In this document: piece by piece, positions 26,238 through 35,096 of the stretch
How the letters are laid out: every line of letters begins with the position of its first letter
Position numbering within the stretch: the first letter of the stretch is position 1
DNA from: Acidobacteriota bacterium
GTDB lineage: Bacteria > Acidobacteriota > Thermoanaerobaculia > Multivoradales > Multivoraceae
Direction of reading: 5' to 3'
Assembly (NCBI GenBank): GCA_029263415.1
Contig: JAJCXN010000016.1
Coordinates: forward strand, 1-52,989
Length of the DNA: 52,989 nucleotides
Position numbers and translations under genes: made by a program
The notes under the pieces: generated by a model
Told to the model about the DNA's origin: nothing
What the model saw: only the letters and a program-made list of their open reading frames with translations
Database searches by the model: none

Positions 26238-26600
26238 GAAGGTCTAGGCAATGGCAGCGACCGCCGCCTTTACCGGCGAGTATAGAAGTCATCATAGGGG
26301 GTACACCCCACTTACCAACCCTGCTGCGGAGCAACTATTCGCCGCGTAACCCCTGTGCTGCGCTCATCCGCACAGCGAGCGCAAGAGACGCCGCCAACGC
26401 AAGCACCAGGATGGATAGCGCGATGTACACCATGCACGGCGACGGTTTCGGTGTCCCGTCGCACGCTCAAGCCGTCGTCGAGCAACAGTGACCGCTGACC
26501 GCCAGCAGTCCGAACCGAGTGAGCTCGTGGTTAACGCAGGCGGATCCGCGGCCGCGCGTGCTGCCACTGGATCGCCCTTTGCGCATCAACGCGCTAGTGA
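26238..26600. other. Intergenic gap upstream of the SDR gene
   Basis: About 360 bp between the SDR gene and the hflC terminator. No gene is convincing: a 67-residue minus-strand frame at 26364-26567 has no recognisable content. The region near 26290-26310 (ATCATAGGGGGTACACCCC) contains a short dyad GGGGGTACACCCC that may be part of the SDR promoter. Confidence 0.4.
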
Positions 26601-26608
26601 GAAACGAA

Positions 26609-26660
26609 AACGCTGACGCAGGCTCAATCCCGCCGCGGGATTGAGCTCTGAGCCAGCGTT
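26609..26660 (-). terminator. Rho-independent terminator of hflK-hflC
   Basis: A strong inverted repeat: GCTCAATCCCG (26622-26632), loop CCG, CGGGATTGAGC (26636-26646), an 11-bp perfect stem. A second outer stem pairs AACGCTG (26609-26615) with CAGCGTT (26654-26660). Reading leftward, the hairpin is followed by TTTTCGTTTC. It begins 8 bases after the hflC stop codon, so it terminates that operon. Confidence 0.9.
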
Positions 26661-26667
26661 TGGGAGA

Positions 26668-27621
26668 TCACATTTCCTTCAGGAACTTAAACAGATCGCT
26701 GTCGGTAGTGAGGACCATTGTGGTGTTCTCCGAGATGATGGTCCGGTACGCCTCCATGGTTCGAGTGAACTCATAGAGCGAGACCGCTTGCCTGCTCTGG
26801 TTGTAGGCCCCGGCATAGATGGCAGTTGCCATAGCGTCGGCAACGCCGCGAATCTCCTCAACCTCACGGTACGCCTCAGACTGGATCTTGTCCAGATCGC
26901 GCACACGGTTGCCACGGATTCTCGCCGCCTCACCGTTGCCCTCAGACAGAAAGCGCTCAGCAATCTGGCGACGCTCGCTGATCATACGATCGTAGATCTT
27001 CGGCCGCACGCTCTCGTTGTAGTTGATCCGCTTAAAGCGAATGTCCAACAACTCAATACCGAAGACACTGACCTTGCTGGCGGCGGCATCAAAGATCTCT
27101 TGTTCGACCAGCTTGCGGCCCTTGGTGATCGGCACCAAGGCGCCAACATCGATCTCCACCTCACCGGCCAACAGCGCGTCTCGCAGTGGCACCCGATCCT
27201 TGGTGGTGCGAATCAATTCGATCAGCTCGTGCTTCGCAACGGCGTTGCGGGTCTCAGATCCTAGGATGTCATCCAATCGAGACTGTGCACTGCGCTCGTC
27301 GCGCAGGCGCAAGAAGTACTGCAGTGGATCGGTCACCTTCCACCGCGCGAACAAGTCGACTGAGATGTAGAGCTTGTCCTTGGTCGGCATGTCAGACGGT
27401 GCGCCATCCCATTCCAGAATACGCTTGTCTATAGGGTTGATGTGCTGAATGAACGGGAGCTTGAGCTTGAGCCCAGCGTTGGTGACGGGCTCGCCAACCG
27501 GCTTACCGAACTGCGTCACGATGACTTGTTCGACTTCGCTGACCGTGTAGATGGAACTACCGCCGACGTACAGGCCGCCTGCGACGAGCAGCAAGAGGAG
27601 CATGCGTGTTGCTTGGTTCAT
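26668..27621 (-). CDS. hflC: HflC, SPFH-domain modulator of FtsH
   Basis: A 317-residue SPFH/band-7 protein that with HflK forms the large periplasm-facing cage around the FtsH protease. An N-terminal membrane anchor (MLLLLLVAGGLYVGGSSIYTV) precedes EVEQVIVTQFGKPVGEPV, the SPFH start; the coiled-coil region carries ERRQIAERFLSEGNGEAARIRG, and the C-terminus AMEAYRTIISENTTMVLTTD matches HflC (SLxAY / SDFFRYM-like tail). Its ATG overlaps the hflK stop by one base (TGATG), giving coupled synthesis at a fixed ratio. Confidence 0.96.
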   Translation of the reverse strand: MNQATRMLLLLLVAGGLYVGGSSIYTVSEVEQVIVTQFGKPVGEPVTNAGLKLKLPFIQHINPIDKRILEWDGAPSDMPTKDKLYISVDLFARWKVTDPLQYFLRLRDERSAQSRLDDILGSETRNAVAKHELIELIRTTKDRVPLRDALLAGEVEIDVGALVPITKGRKLVEQEIFDAAASKVSVFGIELLDIRFKRINYNESVRPKIYDRMISERRQIAERFLSEGNGEAARIRGNRVRDLDKIQSEAYREVEEIRGVADAMATAIYAGAYNQSRQAVSLYEFTRTMEAYRTIISENTTMVLTTDSDLFKFLKEM

Positions 27622-28670
27622 CAGTTGCCTCCCTTGACCTGCGGTGGTTGGGTACCGAGATTCAGCAGCGGCAGAATGCTGCGCGCGTCATCGTCAACGA
27701 TGACCTTGTTCTCAATCTTTGGCATGACCTCTTGCATGGTCTCGATATAGAGCCTGCGACGGGTGACCTCCGGAGCCTTGCTGTACTCCGCTAGCAAAGC
27801 AGTGAAACGGGCAACATCACCCTCGGCTTCGTTGATCCTCTTCAGACGGTAACCGTCAGCCTCACGAATGCGCTGATCCTTCTCACCCTCGGCCAACGGA
27901 ATCACCTTGTTGTAGTCGCGCCGAGCTTCGTTGATCAACTTCTCTTTCTCTTGTTGTGCCTGGTTGACCTCGTTGAACGACTCTTGAACTGGTCCCGGAG
28001 GGTTGATGTTCTTGAGCTGCACTTGGTCAATACTGATGCCCATGGCGTACTTCGAGGTCAGTTCCTGCATCTTGGTCAGCGCCTCGGCCTCGATTTCTTG
28101 ACGGCCAATGGTGATGACCTCGTCAACCGTGCGATCGCCGACCACCTCGCGCATCACGGATTCTGAAACGTGACGCAGAGTCATGCTTGGATCGCGCACC
28201 TCGAACAGGAACTTGACCGGTTCGGCGACGCGATACTGAATCACCCACTCGACCAGTGCGGCGTTCAGGTCACCTGTAACCATTTGGGTTTCCTGGCGAC
28301 CACTAGTTGTGCGTGAGCCCTGAAAGGGGTCGGTGGCACCGGGTGTGGTGAAACCGAACTCCTGTTTCAGCTGGCGCTTCACCGGCACAATGGTCTGCCG
28401 ATCGATGCCCAAAGGCAGCTTCAAGTGCAGCCCTGGCGGCACTTCCTTCGCGTACTTGCCAAAGCGCTGAATGACTGCAACCGAGTCACTAGGAACTGTG
28501 TAGAAAGCGGACCACAGAGCGAGCACGCCCGCGACCGCAAGAGCAATGAAGATGAAGGTGTTCGGAGAGCCGCCCTCTGCGCCTCTACGCTTCATCCATT
28601 CGGGGATATTCAAGTCTTCTATGTCGAAGCTCGGGGGCTTGCGCCCGCCGCCGTCGTTCTCAGGTGCCAT
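27621..28670 (-). CDS. hflK: HflK, SPFH-domain modulator of FtsH
   Basis: A 349-residue partner of HflC. It has the typical glycine/proline-rich cytosolic head (ENDGGGRKPPSFDIEDL), a single helix (FIFIALAVAGVLALWSAFYTV), then the SPFH domain (DSVAVIQRFGKYAKEVPPGLHLKLP) and the long helix with IDQVQLKNINPPGPVQESFNEVN, a block highly conserved in HflK. It is the first gene of the hflK-hflC operon; the promoter should lie in 28671-28998. Confidence 0.96.
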   Translation of the reverse strand: MAPENDGGGRKPPSFDIEDLNIPEWMKRRGAEGGSPNTFIFIALAVAGVLALWSAFYTVPSDSVAVIQRFGKYAKEVPPGLHLKLPLGIDRQTIVPVKRQLKQEFGFTTPGATDPFQGSRTTSGRQETQMVTGDLNAALVEWVIQYRVAEPVKFLFEVRDPSMTLRHVSESVMREVVGDRTVDEVITIGRQEIEAEALTKMQELTSKYAMGISIDQVQLKNINPPGPVQESFNEVNQAQQEKEKLINEARRDYNKVIPLAEGEKDQRIREADGYRLKRINEAEGDVARFTALLAEYSKAPEVTRRRLYIETMQEVMPKIENKVIVDDDARSILPLLNLGTQPPQVKGGN

Positions 28671-28998
28671 ACGATTCCTTTCGGGGGGAGATGCTCTTAC
28701 GGGTCACTGCCCGTTCAACGGAGCACCGTTGGTTCGGTAGATCTACGATAGACCTTATGTCAGATCGGGGACAACTGCCCACCATACGTCCGAGGCTCGG
28801 AAGCAATTCGCTTGCTCACAGAAGTCGGGCACGCATCCTGAGAGCGAGGCTTTCCGGAGCTGTGTCGGCAAACCCTTGGACACTTATGGCGACCACTCCT
28901 CAGTGGTCCTCGACTCGAAGCCATCACCGAAGCACCGGGATAAGGTCTTGGTTAGGAAGATCTGGTCTCGCTGAAGAGGACCGCGGCCGGCCAGTTGG
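28671..28998. promoter_or_regulatory. Upstream region of hflK
   Basis: 328 bp between hflK and the 3' end of the PLP-enzyme gene, both on the minus strand. It must contain the hflK promoter. I see no gene and no clear terminator for the upstream operon. Confidence 0.45.
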
Positions 28999-30354
28999 CT
29001 AAGCCTGCTGTCCTTTCATCTCGGCCACTTTCTTTAGCGCCTGTTCCACATCCGCTTCCGTGTTGGTGACCGCCGGGGTCAAGCGAGCCAAGGTTGGGTT
29101 GTAGGGCGTGTTGCTGCCGATCACACCCTGGTCGAGCAAGTGACGGATGGTCTCGGTGTTCGAGAAACCCTCGACCTCGAAGCAAGCGAGACCGCTCTGC
29201 AAGCTCTCATCCAACGGCGTATGCAGCGTGACGTGCGGCATCTTGTCGAGCTCTTGGACCATGTGTCGGGTGAACTCATGGATGCGATCCGCGATGCGCT
29301 GGCGACCGATCTGCTGATGCATCTCAAACGCTTTGGGTAACGCCCACCGATTTTCAAAGCTGTGAAACCCACCGGGGGTAATCCGCCATGCCATGGGTAC
29401 GTCGTCGGGGGTGCCGCCATAAAGAAACGCGTCTTGTACTCCAGACTCGAAGGCCGTGATCGTCGGCTGCACCAGTTCCCACGCGTTGTCGTTGCCCCAG
29501 GCGAGACCGGTGCCCCGCGGTCCCCAAATCCACTTGTGGCAGCCGGCCATGAAGGCATCGCAGCCGAGATCGGCGATCTCGAAATTCTCGACCCCGAAGC
29601 CGTGCACACCATCGATGAACAAACGAGCAGGTTGGGCCCGTCTCTGGTTGGCAACCGCCAAAGCGTCCGCGATCGCCCGCACCGGCAGCTTGGCGCCACT
29701 CGAGGAATGAACCCAGGTCAAAGCAACCACCTTGGTATTGGGTTCGAGCGCCTTGATCACACGATCAACGATGTCCTTGGTTGAGGTGTTGCGCCCCGTT
29801 TCATAGAGCGGGATCCGTCGATAACTCGCTCCGGTGCGCAAGCCCGCTAGGCGCAAGGCCTCATAGGTGGCGTTGTGATCGTGAGTCGAGCTCAAGATGT
29901 CGTCGTCAGCCGACAGCTGTAACCCGCCGTAGATCACACCGATACTCATGGTGGTGCTGTCGGTGAGTGCCACATCCTCTGGCCGAGCTCCTAAGAACGC
30001 GGCGCAGGCTTCACGGGTCGCGGCGTGGGCACTGCGATAGTGCTCGCGGAGATAGAGCGCTGGGTTCTCATTCATCGCCCGAGAGATTCGATCGATCTCG
30101 TCTTGCACCGGTTTCGGGTGAGACGCCAGTAGCAAGCTGACCATGTAGACGTAGTCGCGGGTCAACGGAAACAGGTCCCCAATCTGCTCCCAGGAGGCGC
30201 TCGCGAGATCGAGGGTCGAGAGATCGGCAGTGTCGCTCGTGCCTTCAGCGGCCGAAGGCTGTCCGCAACCGGACAGCGCGACTGCCAGCGTGCTCGCTCC
30301 GGTCCCTGCAAGGAAGGATCGGCGATTGAAGCCGGGGTTTGAATGGGCCGTCAT
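28999..30354 (-). CDS. Tat-exported lipoprotein, class V aminotransferase fold
   Basis: A 451-residue PLP enzyme of the class V (NifS/isopenicillin-N epimerase/kynureninase-like) group. The PLP lysine is Lys274 in AGCHKWIWGPRGTG and the ring-binding Asp is Asp248 in FIDGVHG. Unusually, it begins with a twin-arginine signal (RRSFLAGTGASTLAVALSGC), so it should be folded with PLP in the cytoplasm, exported by Tat and lipidated at Cys30. The chemistry (epimerase, desulfurase or lyase) is not determinable. It lies 53 bases after the uncharacterised 400-residue protein gene, on the same strand. Confidence 0.88.
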   Translation of the reverse strand: MTAHSNPGFNRRSFLAGTGASTLAVALSGCGQPSAAEGTSDTADLSTLDLASASWEQIGDLFPLTRDYVYMVSLLLASHPKPVQDEIDRISRAMNENPALYLREHYRSAHAATREACAAFLGARPEDVALTDSTTMSIGVIYGGLQLSADDDILSSTHDHNATYEALRLAGLRTGASYRRIPLYETGRNTSTKDIVDRVIKALEPNTKVVALTWVHSSSGAKLPVRAIADALAVANQRRAQPARLFIDGVHGFGVENFEIADLGCDAFMAGCHKWIWGPRGTGLAWGNDNAWELVQPTITAFESGVQDAFLYGGTPDDVPMAWRITPGGFHSFENRWALPKAFEMHQQIGRQRIADRIHEFTRHMVQELDKMPHVTLHTPLDESLQSGLACFEVEGFSNTETIRHLLDQGVIGSNTPYNPTLARLTPAVTNTEADVEQALKKVAEMKGQQA

Positions 30355-30407
30355 GAATGCCTCCGAATTTGTGGGTATACCTCAGCATACCCCTCTGCCG
30401 CCACCGC

Positions 30408-31610
30408 CTAGTTGAAGCCGTCGATCGGCGGAGCAAGCTTGCCTGACAGCAAGAGCTTTCGCTCCTGCTCAGTGAATGGTTGCGCCAGCAAGCCGGGCGT
30501 CTCCTGGCGCGACCGGAACAAAGCAAATATGAACCGCATGCGATCCTCCAACTTCTTCCAGTTGCGAGCACCAGAGTTCGCACCAGTCGACATCGAGCCG
30601 CCCCATCGCTCAATGAGCTCGGCCAGCTGCGGCAACACCACGGGCTCTAGATCGGGCGGAAACATGGTGCCATCGGGGTTGGGCGGCACGTCCTCGCTCA
30701 ACGGCAAAGTCATTGTGTGCAACTTGATCGACATCATGAGCTTGGTCCCTAGCACTTCAGCCAATCGTTCCACTTCAGGCAGAAGGGAGCAGAAAGCACG
30801 ATCGAATTGCTGGAGCAGCCACCCCAGAACCGGCACTTTGAGTAGCAGCCTAGTCAACCACCAGTATCGCAGTTTGAGCAGGCCTTCCTTCACCGGCGCA
30901 TCGAGCGCCGAGGCAATCGGTCCTTGCAATCGCTGTTGCTCGTGAAGCCCGGCCTGGAGGTTAGCGAGGCACACCAGCTGCGCCCGCTCAACTTGTCCCC
31001 GCGTGTCCATGGCAAGGAAGTAGTTACGAATCGCGTCTTCGAAGATCGCGATGCTCTCCGGTTCGCCTTCGAGCTTCTGCTCACGGATGAACTGCTCAAG
31101 CGCCTCTCCTTGAAGGATCTCTCCAGCATCAAACTTGGCGATCATGTTGGCGTAGACCGGCGCTAGTTCAGCAAAGACGATGCCGTTCCCCTCCGCCACA
31201 TGCCCACTAATCCTGCTGAGTTCATTCTCGAAGATGCCCATTAGGGTGTCGTTCTCCATGAAACGAACAAGACCCAACCTGCGTAGCCACGAGTGTTTGC
31301 CGACGCGGTCCAGAGCCTCGCGGAAAGCGTGATCTGCATTGTAGGCATCGCGGATCTCCGCCGGCAGTTCCTGGTTGCGCATGGTGCTGCCGGCCGTCCT
31401 CGAAGCCCACGTCCCGTACGATGCCCAACTTCCTTCCGAATTCCCTTGCTCACCAGTGAGGTGCGCGCACATGCGCACACCGAGGTCGTGGTAGGCCTGA
31501 GTGATCCAGAGGTTGCGCACTATTCGGTCTGGCATCTCGATGATGGTGGCTACATCGCCCAATTCGATTGGGATCTGAGACGGTGCCCCGGCACCTGTTT
31601 GTTCGGTCAT
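30408..31610 (-). CDS. Conserved protein of unknown function (TWASRTAG motif)
   Basis: A 400-residue, largely helical protein. Its most distinctive stretch is SWASYGTWASRTAGSTMRNQ (about 60-80), a pattern I associate with an uncharacterised bacterial family. The middle has FAELAPVYANMIAKFDAGEIL; one hydrophobic helix pair (LLKVPVLGWLLQQFDRAFCSLLP) may touch membrane. The C-terminus ends with PFTEQERKLLLSGKLAPPID. There is no metal or nucleotide motif. ATG 31610 overlaps the stop of the lycopene-cyclase-like gene by one base (TGATG), so the two are translated as a unit. Confidence 0.75.
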   Translation of the reverse strand: MTEQTGAGAPSQIPIELGDVATIIEMPDRIVRNLWITQAYHDLGVRMCAHLTGEQGNSEGSWASYGTWASRTAGSTMRNQELPAEIRDAYNADHAFREALDRVGKHSWLRRLGLVRFMENDTLMGIFENELSRISGHVAEGNGIVFAELAPVYANMIAKFDAGEILQGEALEQFIREQKLEGEPESIAIFEDAIRNYFLAMDTRGQVERAQLVCLANLQAGLHEQQRLQGPIASALDAPVKEGLLKLRYWWLTRLLLKVPVLGWLLQQFDRAFCSLLPEVERLAEVLGTKLMMSIKLHTMTLPLSEDVPPNPDGTMFPPDLEPVVLPQLAELIERWGGSMSTGANSGARNWKKLEDRMRFIFALFRSRQETPGLLAQPFTEQERKLLLSGKLAPPIDGFN

Positions 31611-32596
31611 CAAGCGTCTTTGCCGGTCGCTGCAGGCACGCCAAAGAGCAGTTGCCCAACCGGAATCTTCCACAAGAAATAGAGCCTGAAGCACTCATAG
31701 GAAACGACGGCACCCCAAGACGCCACCAGCCAAAGCAGGATGGCCTCCACCGGTAGGTTGCCCCAGGGTCCAACGTACATCCCAGTCATCAGTTCAGGTT
31801 TGTACTTCCACCAACCATAAGGAACGCCAAGCGTGGCTTCCCACATGATGCTGACTAGCACCAGCACTGAGAACGAAAGCGCGAAGGCACGCCAGTTGAT
31901 TCGCGCTTGAACGCCACGGAAAAACAGGAGGGTGGGCAGTACGGCCAGCACGACGAGAAAGATCAAATAGCCAGGGATCCCATCCGGAGCAATAGCATCG
32001 TGGTTCTTCTTCCAATAGAAGCCCAGCGCAACAACCGCGGCCCCAACCAGCAGCGCTCGCAGATCCAGACGAAACAGCGGATGAGGCTTTGCTTCCGTGT
32101 CGTGAGGTGGGGAGTAGAGCTTCAACCAGTCATTCGACGTGAAGACATACATCAGCAGCATGAACAGGCCACCCAGAAGGTAGAAACCAAATTCCTCGAT
32201 TGGGAGATAGTCACCCACCCACTGAAACTCGGCCCAATGGAAAGCGGGCAGTCGAACACCAATAGTGGCGTCAGGATTCGGGAAGTGGAAGAAACCAAAG
32301 CCAAAGAAGAAGTCGAGCACTGCTCCTAAGAGGAAGATAACTGCCGTAGAACACCACACCGCGTTCCAGCACACGGAGTGCCGCACGTGCTTGTAGTGCC
32401 AACCCAAGAGGTAGACACAAGGCAAGACAAACAGAGTCAGGCTCCAGGTGTAGCCATGAGGCGTCGGGTCAAGGGCCGAGATCACCAGTTCGCCCGAATC
32501 CTCGATGCGCCAGATCGTGAGCACAGCCGGCACCACTAAGGCGATCAAGAAACCGATGACGGTTCCATGGCCTTCCGACTTATCAGAATCAGACAT
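31610..32596 (-). CDS. Lycopene-cyclase-like (CrtYcd-type) membrane protein
   Basis: A 328-residue protein with about eight helices. Two related segments fit the duplicated CrtYc/CrtYd lycopene cyclase pattern: TWSLTLFVLPCVYLLGW (50-66) followed by YLPIEEFGFYLLGGLF (130-145), and later GVPYGWWKYKPE (257-268) followed by NLPVEAILLWLVASWG (280-295). The PxEE motif is complete in the first half; the second has PVEA. True cyclases make beta- or epsilon-rings on lycopene; no crtB or crtI is visible, so another isoprenoid or lipid substrate is possible. ATG 32596 has GGGAGG upstream. It follows the nucleotide-cyclase gene by 31 bases. Confidence 0.75.
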   Translation of the reverse strand: MSDSDKSEGHGTVIGFLIALVVPAVLTIWRIEDSGELVISALDPTPHGYTWSLTLFVLPCVYLLGWHYKHVRHSVCWNAVWCSTAVIFLLGAVLDFFFGFGFFHFPNPDATIGVRLPAFHWAEFQWVGDYLPIEEFGFYLLGGLFMLLMYVFTSNDWLKLYSPPHDTEAKPHPLFRLDLRALLVGAAVVALGFYWKKNHDAIAPDGIPGYLIFLVVLAVLPTLLFFRGVQARINWRAFALSFSVLVLVSIMWEATLGVPYGWWKYKPELMTGMYVGPWGNLPVEAILLWLVASWGAVVSYECFRLYFLWKIPVGQLLFGVPAATGKDA

Positions 32597-32627
32597 GACG
32601 TTCCTCCCTTTTCTCGTTTCAGTCTCT

Positions 32628-34985
32628 CTAGACACTAGGACCTAGTGGCAACGACCACAAGTCCCTCGGTTCGCTCCGCCCGCGCACCCGCACCCCGCGA
32701 TGCTGCGCGAAGGGCAAGTGCTGATGCCGACCCTTACTCCAGGTCTCAGCATCCACCACCACACTGGCCGACAATTCGCGGGTCATACTTTGCAGTCGTG
32801 CGGCCAGATTGGTGGTGTTGCCGATCGCGCTCCAAATGTCACGATCGACCGCACGAATATTGCCGACGAAGGCTGCGCCGGTCGCGACACCCACTCCAAC
32901 CTGGAGGGTGACTCCAGGTTCGAGGTCGAGTTCGGGCATTTCTCCAACAATGGCCAGTGCACAGCTGATCGCTGCTTTCTCTTTGTGCTCAAGTGCCACG
33001 GGAGCACCGAAGACCACCATCATGCCGTCGCCGTTGAACTCGACCACCGCTCCGCCAGCCTTCGAGACTTGATCGGAGACCATGCCGGTGTACTCGTTCA
33101 CGGTCGAGAAGATCTCCGACGCGCCACGACCCTCGGAGTATTGGGTGTAGCCGCGAATGTCAACAAACAGGACCGTGACATCACGCTCGCCGGGTTCGAG
33201 GTCGGCGCCCTTCTCGATCTGCGCTGCGATTGCGCCGGGGACATATCGCTTCAGCGCGGCGTGCATCGTGCGCGCTTCCTCGAGAACCTGTTCACGACCG
33301 AACCGCTCGAGCTCGGTAGCGAGGTTGGCACCGACGGCGCTCAGCAAGGCAAGATCGGTAGGGGTGTAGACGTCACCCGACTGCTTCTCGCCCATTGCGA
33401 GCAGCGCTTGCCCGTGGCCGCCACGCGCGACCGGCACCAGAATGTGCGCCTCTAAGGTGTCTAGAGCTGCGCGATCGGCCGCTTCTAGTTGGTCGCCGCT
33501 TTGCGCCAACCAGGCTTGCACCCGCACCGGTCCGCCATCGAGGAGGTCTGAGATCGGCGAGCGACAACTGAGAGCTGGAGGAATCGCTGCCCCGCGGGCG
33601 GCCAGCATCCGGAAGTCTTCTCCATCTCGCAAGTAGATGGCCAGGACCCGGGGCCTAAACAAGCGTTCGAGATCGTCGGCGACTTGGCTAAGCAGCGCCT
33701 GCGGATCGGTAGCTTGGGATAGCGATGAAACCAGTTCGCCCATACCGAGCTCGACCATGTGTCGCTCTGCAAAAAACACCTTGTCGATCTTAGGGCGCAG
33801 TCGGCGCCAGGTAGGCGCAATCGCTAGAGCAGCACCCACTGCCACCAACGCTTGGCCTGGCGCTTCACCCAGCCCGATGGTTTGCCCGAGCGCCGCACCC
33901 GCCCGCGGTAGCAAGACAAAACCAACCACAGCAGCCACAGCAGCCACAAGGTTAAGAGTCGCGGCGGCACCGATCAGCCGATCGATGTCTAGGAAATCAT
34001 CCAGCAATATCGCCGCCATCACGGTGACGGGAAAGATCGCCATCGATGCTGCAATCAGTACGCTGAAGTAGACGATCTTCAACTCAACATTCAAAGCGAT
34101 TGCAGCCCAAGCAATCAAAGCAGGAACCGTGGCCGCGTAGACTCCAAAGGCAACCCAACGTAGCTGGCGACGCCCTGCCAGCGAGCTTCGGCGGTAGTTG
34201 CGCGTGAAGATCACGATGATCACAGCGATCAGCGCCAGCGTCGAGGGCCCAGCCCATCGGCTCGCAAACTCTACGTCGAGCGGAATTCCAATCGTGGAAC
34301 TCATGGTGAGCGGGCCCCGAATCGCGAACAACCACGGCCAAACTAGATGCCACCGCGAGGACAGTCGTGCTTCGTCAGGGAGGTGCAAGAAGGCAAGGAT
34401 CGTCAGCGGCGTCCATAGAAGACCTGCCGCCGAGAGGACGCACCAGCTGGCAATGGTCAGCGCAGGCAAGCCCGGATAGAACGTGCTCACCTGCAGGGCG
34501 CCAGCCAGCAAGGAGGCCGCCAGAAACCGGACGCCTGAGGTGGGAGGCCCACGCAGCAACAGAACAATGGCGACCAGAAATAGGATCGGCGATGCGATCA
34601 AGAACGGCCAATAGATCGGCTGACTGCGCACCGGAACAACTAGCTCTTGACGCGTACCGGCTCGCTCGATCACAACTCGAGCTTCACGATTCGATCGATC
34701 AGCCTCCATCAGCGCGAGATACTGGAACTCCGCTGCGCCAACACCGGTAAGCGAGCTATCGCCGAACTGAATCAGTCGATCGCCAATCACCAGCCCGGTT
34801 GCGTCGGCGTCGATCTCGCGCCAAATACCGGCTAACGTTGGATAGTCGTCATCGGTCGCTGCAGCGGTCACCCAACCAGGCGACCGATTCACGCTGTTGA
34901 CCCGCGCCACGCTCAGAACGAAGCTGGCCGCCCACAACAGCCCAACGGCAACAACGGCCGCTGTGATTTGATGTCGTCTCGCCAT
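32628..34985 (-). CDS. Class III nucleotide cyclase with PDZ-like, membrane and GAF domains
   Basis: A 785-residue sensor enzyme. Order: one N-terminal helix, an external PDZ-like domain (TGLVIGDRLIQFGDSSLTGV, about 60-125), some eight helices (about 125-370), a GAF-like cytosolic domain (about 400-560), and a class III cyclase catalytic domain. Metal aspartates are Asp609 in FVDIRGYTQYSE and Asp653 in EFNGDGMMVVFGAP; the transition-state Asn and Arg are in TTNLAARL (726, 730). The substrate-selecting Lys is Glu649 and the Asp is Asn723, so ATP versus GTP specificity cannot be called. It heads the leftward operon with the lycopene-cyclase-like gene. Confidence 0.92.
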   Translation of the reverse strand: MARRHQITAAVVAVGLLWAASFVLSVARVNSVNRSPGWVTAAATDDDYPTLAGIWREIDADATGLVIGDRLIQFGDSSLTGVGAAEFQYLALMEADRSNREARVVIERAGTRQELVVPVRSQPIYWPFLIASPILFLVAIVLLLRGPPTSGVRFLAASLLAGALQVSTFYPGLPALTIASWCVLSAAGLLWTPLTILAFLHLPDEARLSSRWHLVWPWLFAIRGPLTMSSTIGIPLDVEFASRWAGPSTLALIAVIIVIFTRNYRRSSLAGRRQLRWVAFGVYAATVPALIAWAAIALNVELKIVYFSVLIAASMAIFPVTVMAAILLDDFLDIDRLIGAAATLNLVAAVAAVVGFVLLPRAGAALGQTIGLGEAPGQALVAVGAALAIAPTWRRLRPKIDKVFFAERHMVELGMGELVSSLSQATDPQALLSQVADDLERLFRPRVLAIYLRDGEDFRMLAARGAAIPPALSCRSPISDLLDGGPVRVQAWLAQSGDQLEAADRAALDTLEAHILVPVARGGHGQALLAMGEKQSGDVYTPTDLALLSAVGANLATELERFGREQVLEEARTMHAALKRYVPGAIAAQIEKGADLEPGERDVTVLFVDIRGYTQYSEGRGASEIFSTVNEYTGMVSDQVSKAGGAVVEFNGDGMMVVFGAPVALEHKEKAAISCALAIVGEMPELDLEPGVTLQVGVGVATGAAFVGNIRAVDRDIWSAIGNTTNLAARLQSMTRELSASVVVDAETWSKGRHQHLPFAQHRGVRVRGRSEPRDLWSLPLGPSV

Positions 34986-35096
34986 CAGTTCCAGAACTTC
35001 TTCGCAGAGTGAAAGCCCGCACCCGCGCGGCAGCTATTCGTGTATCTTCAGCACACTACCGGCAATTATTTGGATTCAGGGTCAAAGGTATCAACA
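34986..35096. promoter_or_regulatory. Short divergent promoter region
   Basis: Only 111 bp separate the divergent nucleotide-cyclase and CruF-like genes, so their promoters must overlap or adjoin. I cannot pick a confident -35/-10 pair by eye. If the CruF-like protein starts at GTG 35040 the region shrinks to 54 bp. Confidence 0.5.

Noticed and set aside
30408-31610. Heme- or fatty-acid-modifying enzyme assignment for the TWASRTAG protein
   Set aside because: No metal-ligand clusters or cofactor motifs are visible; the family resemblance is to proteins that are themselves uncharacterised.
32700-33455. 251-residue plus-strand frame inside the nucleotide-cyclase gene
   Set aside because: Antisense shadow of a gene with unambiguous domains; its product has no recognisable motif and reflects codon bias.
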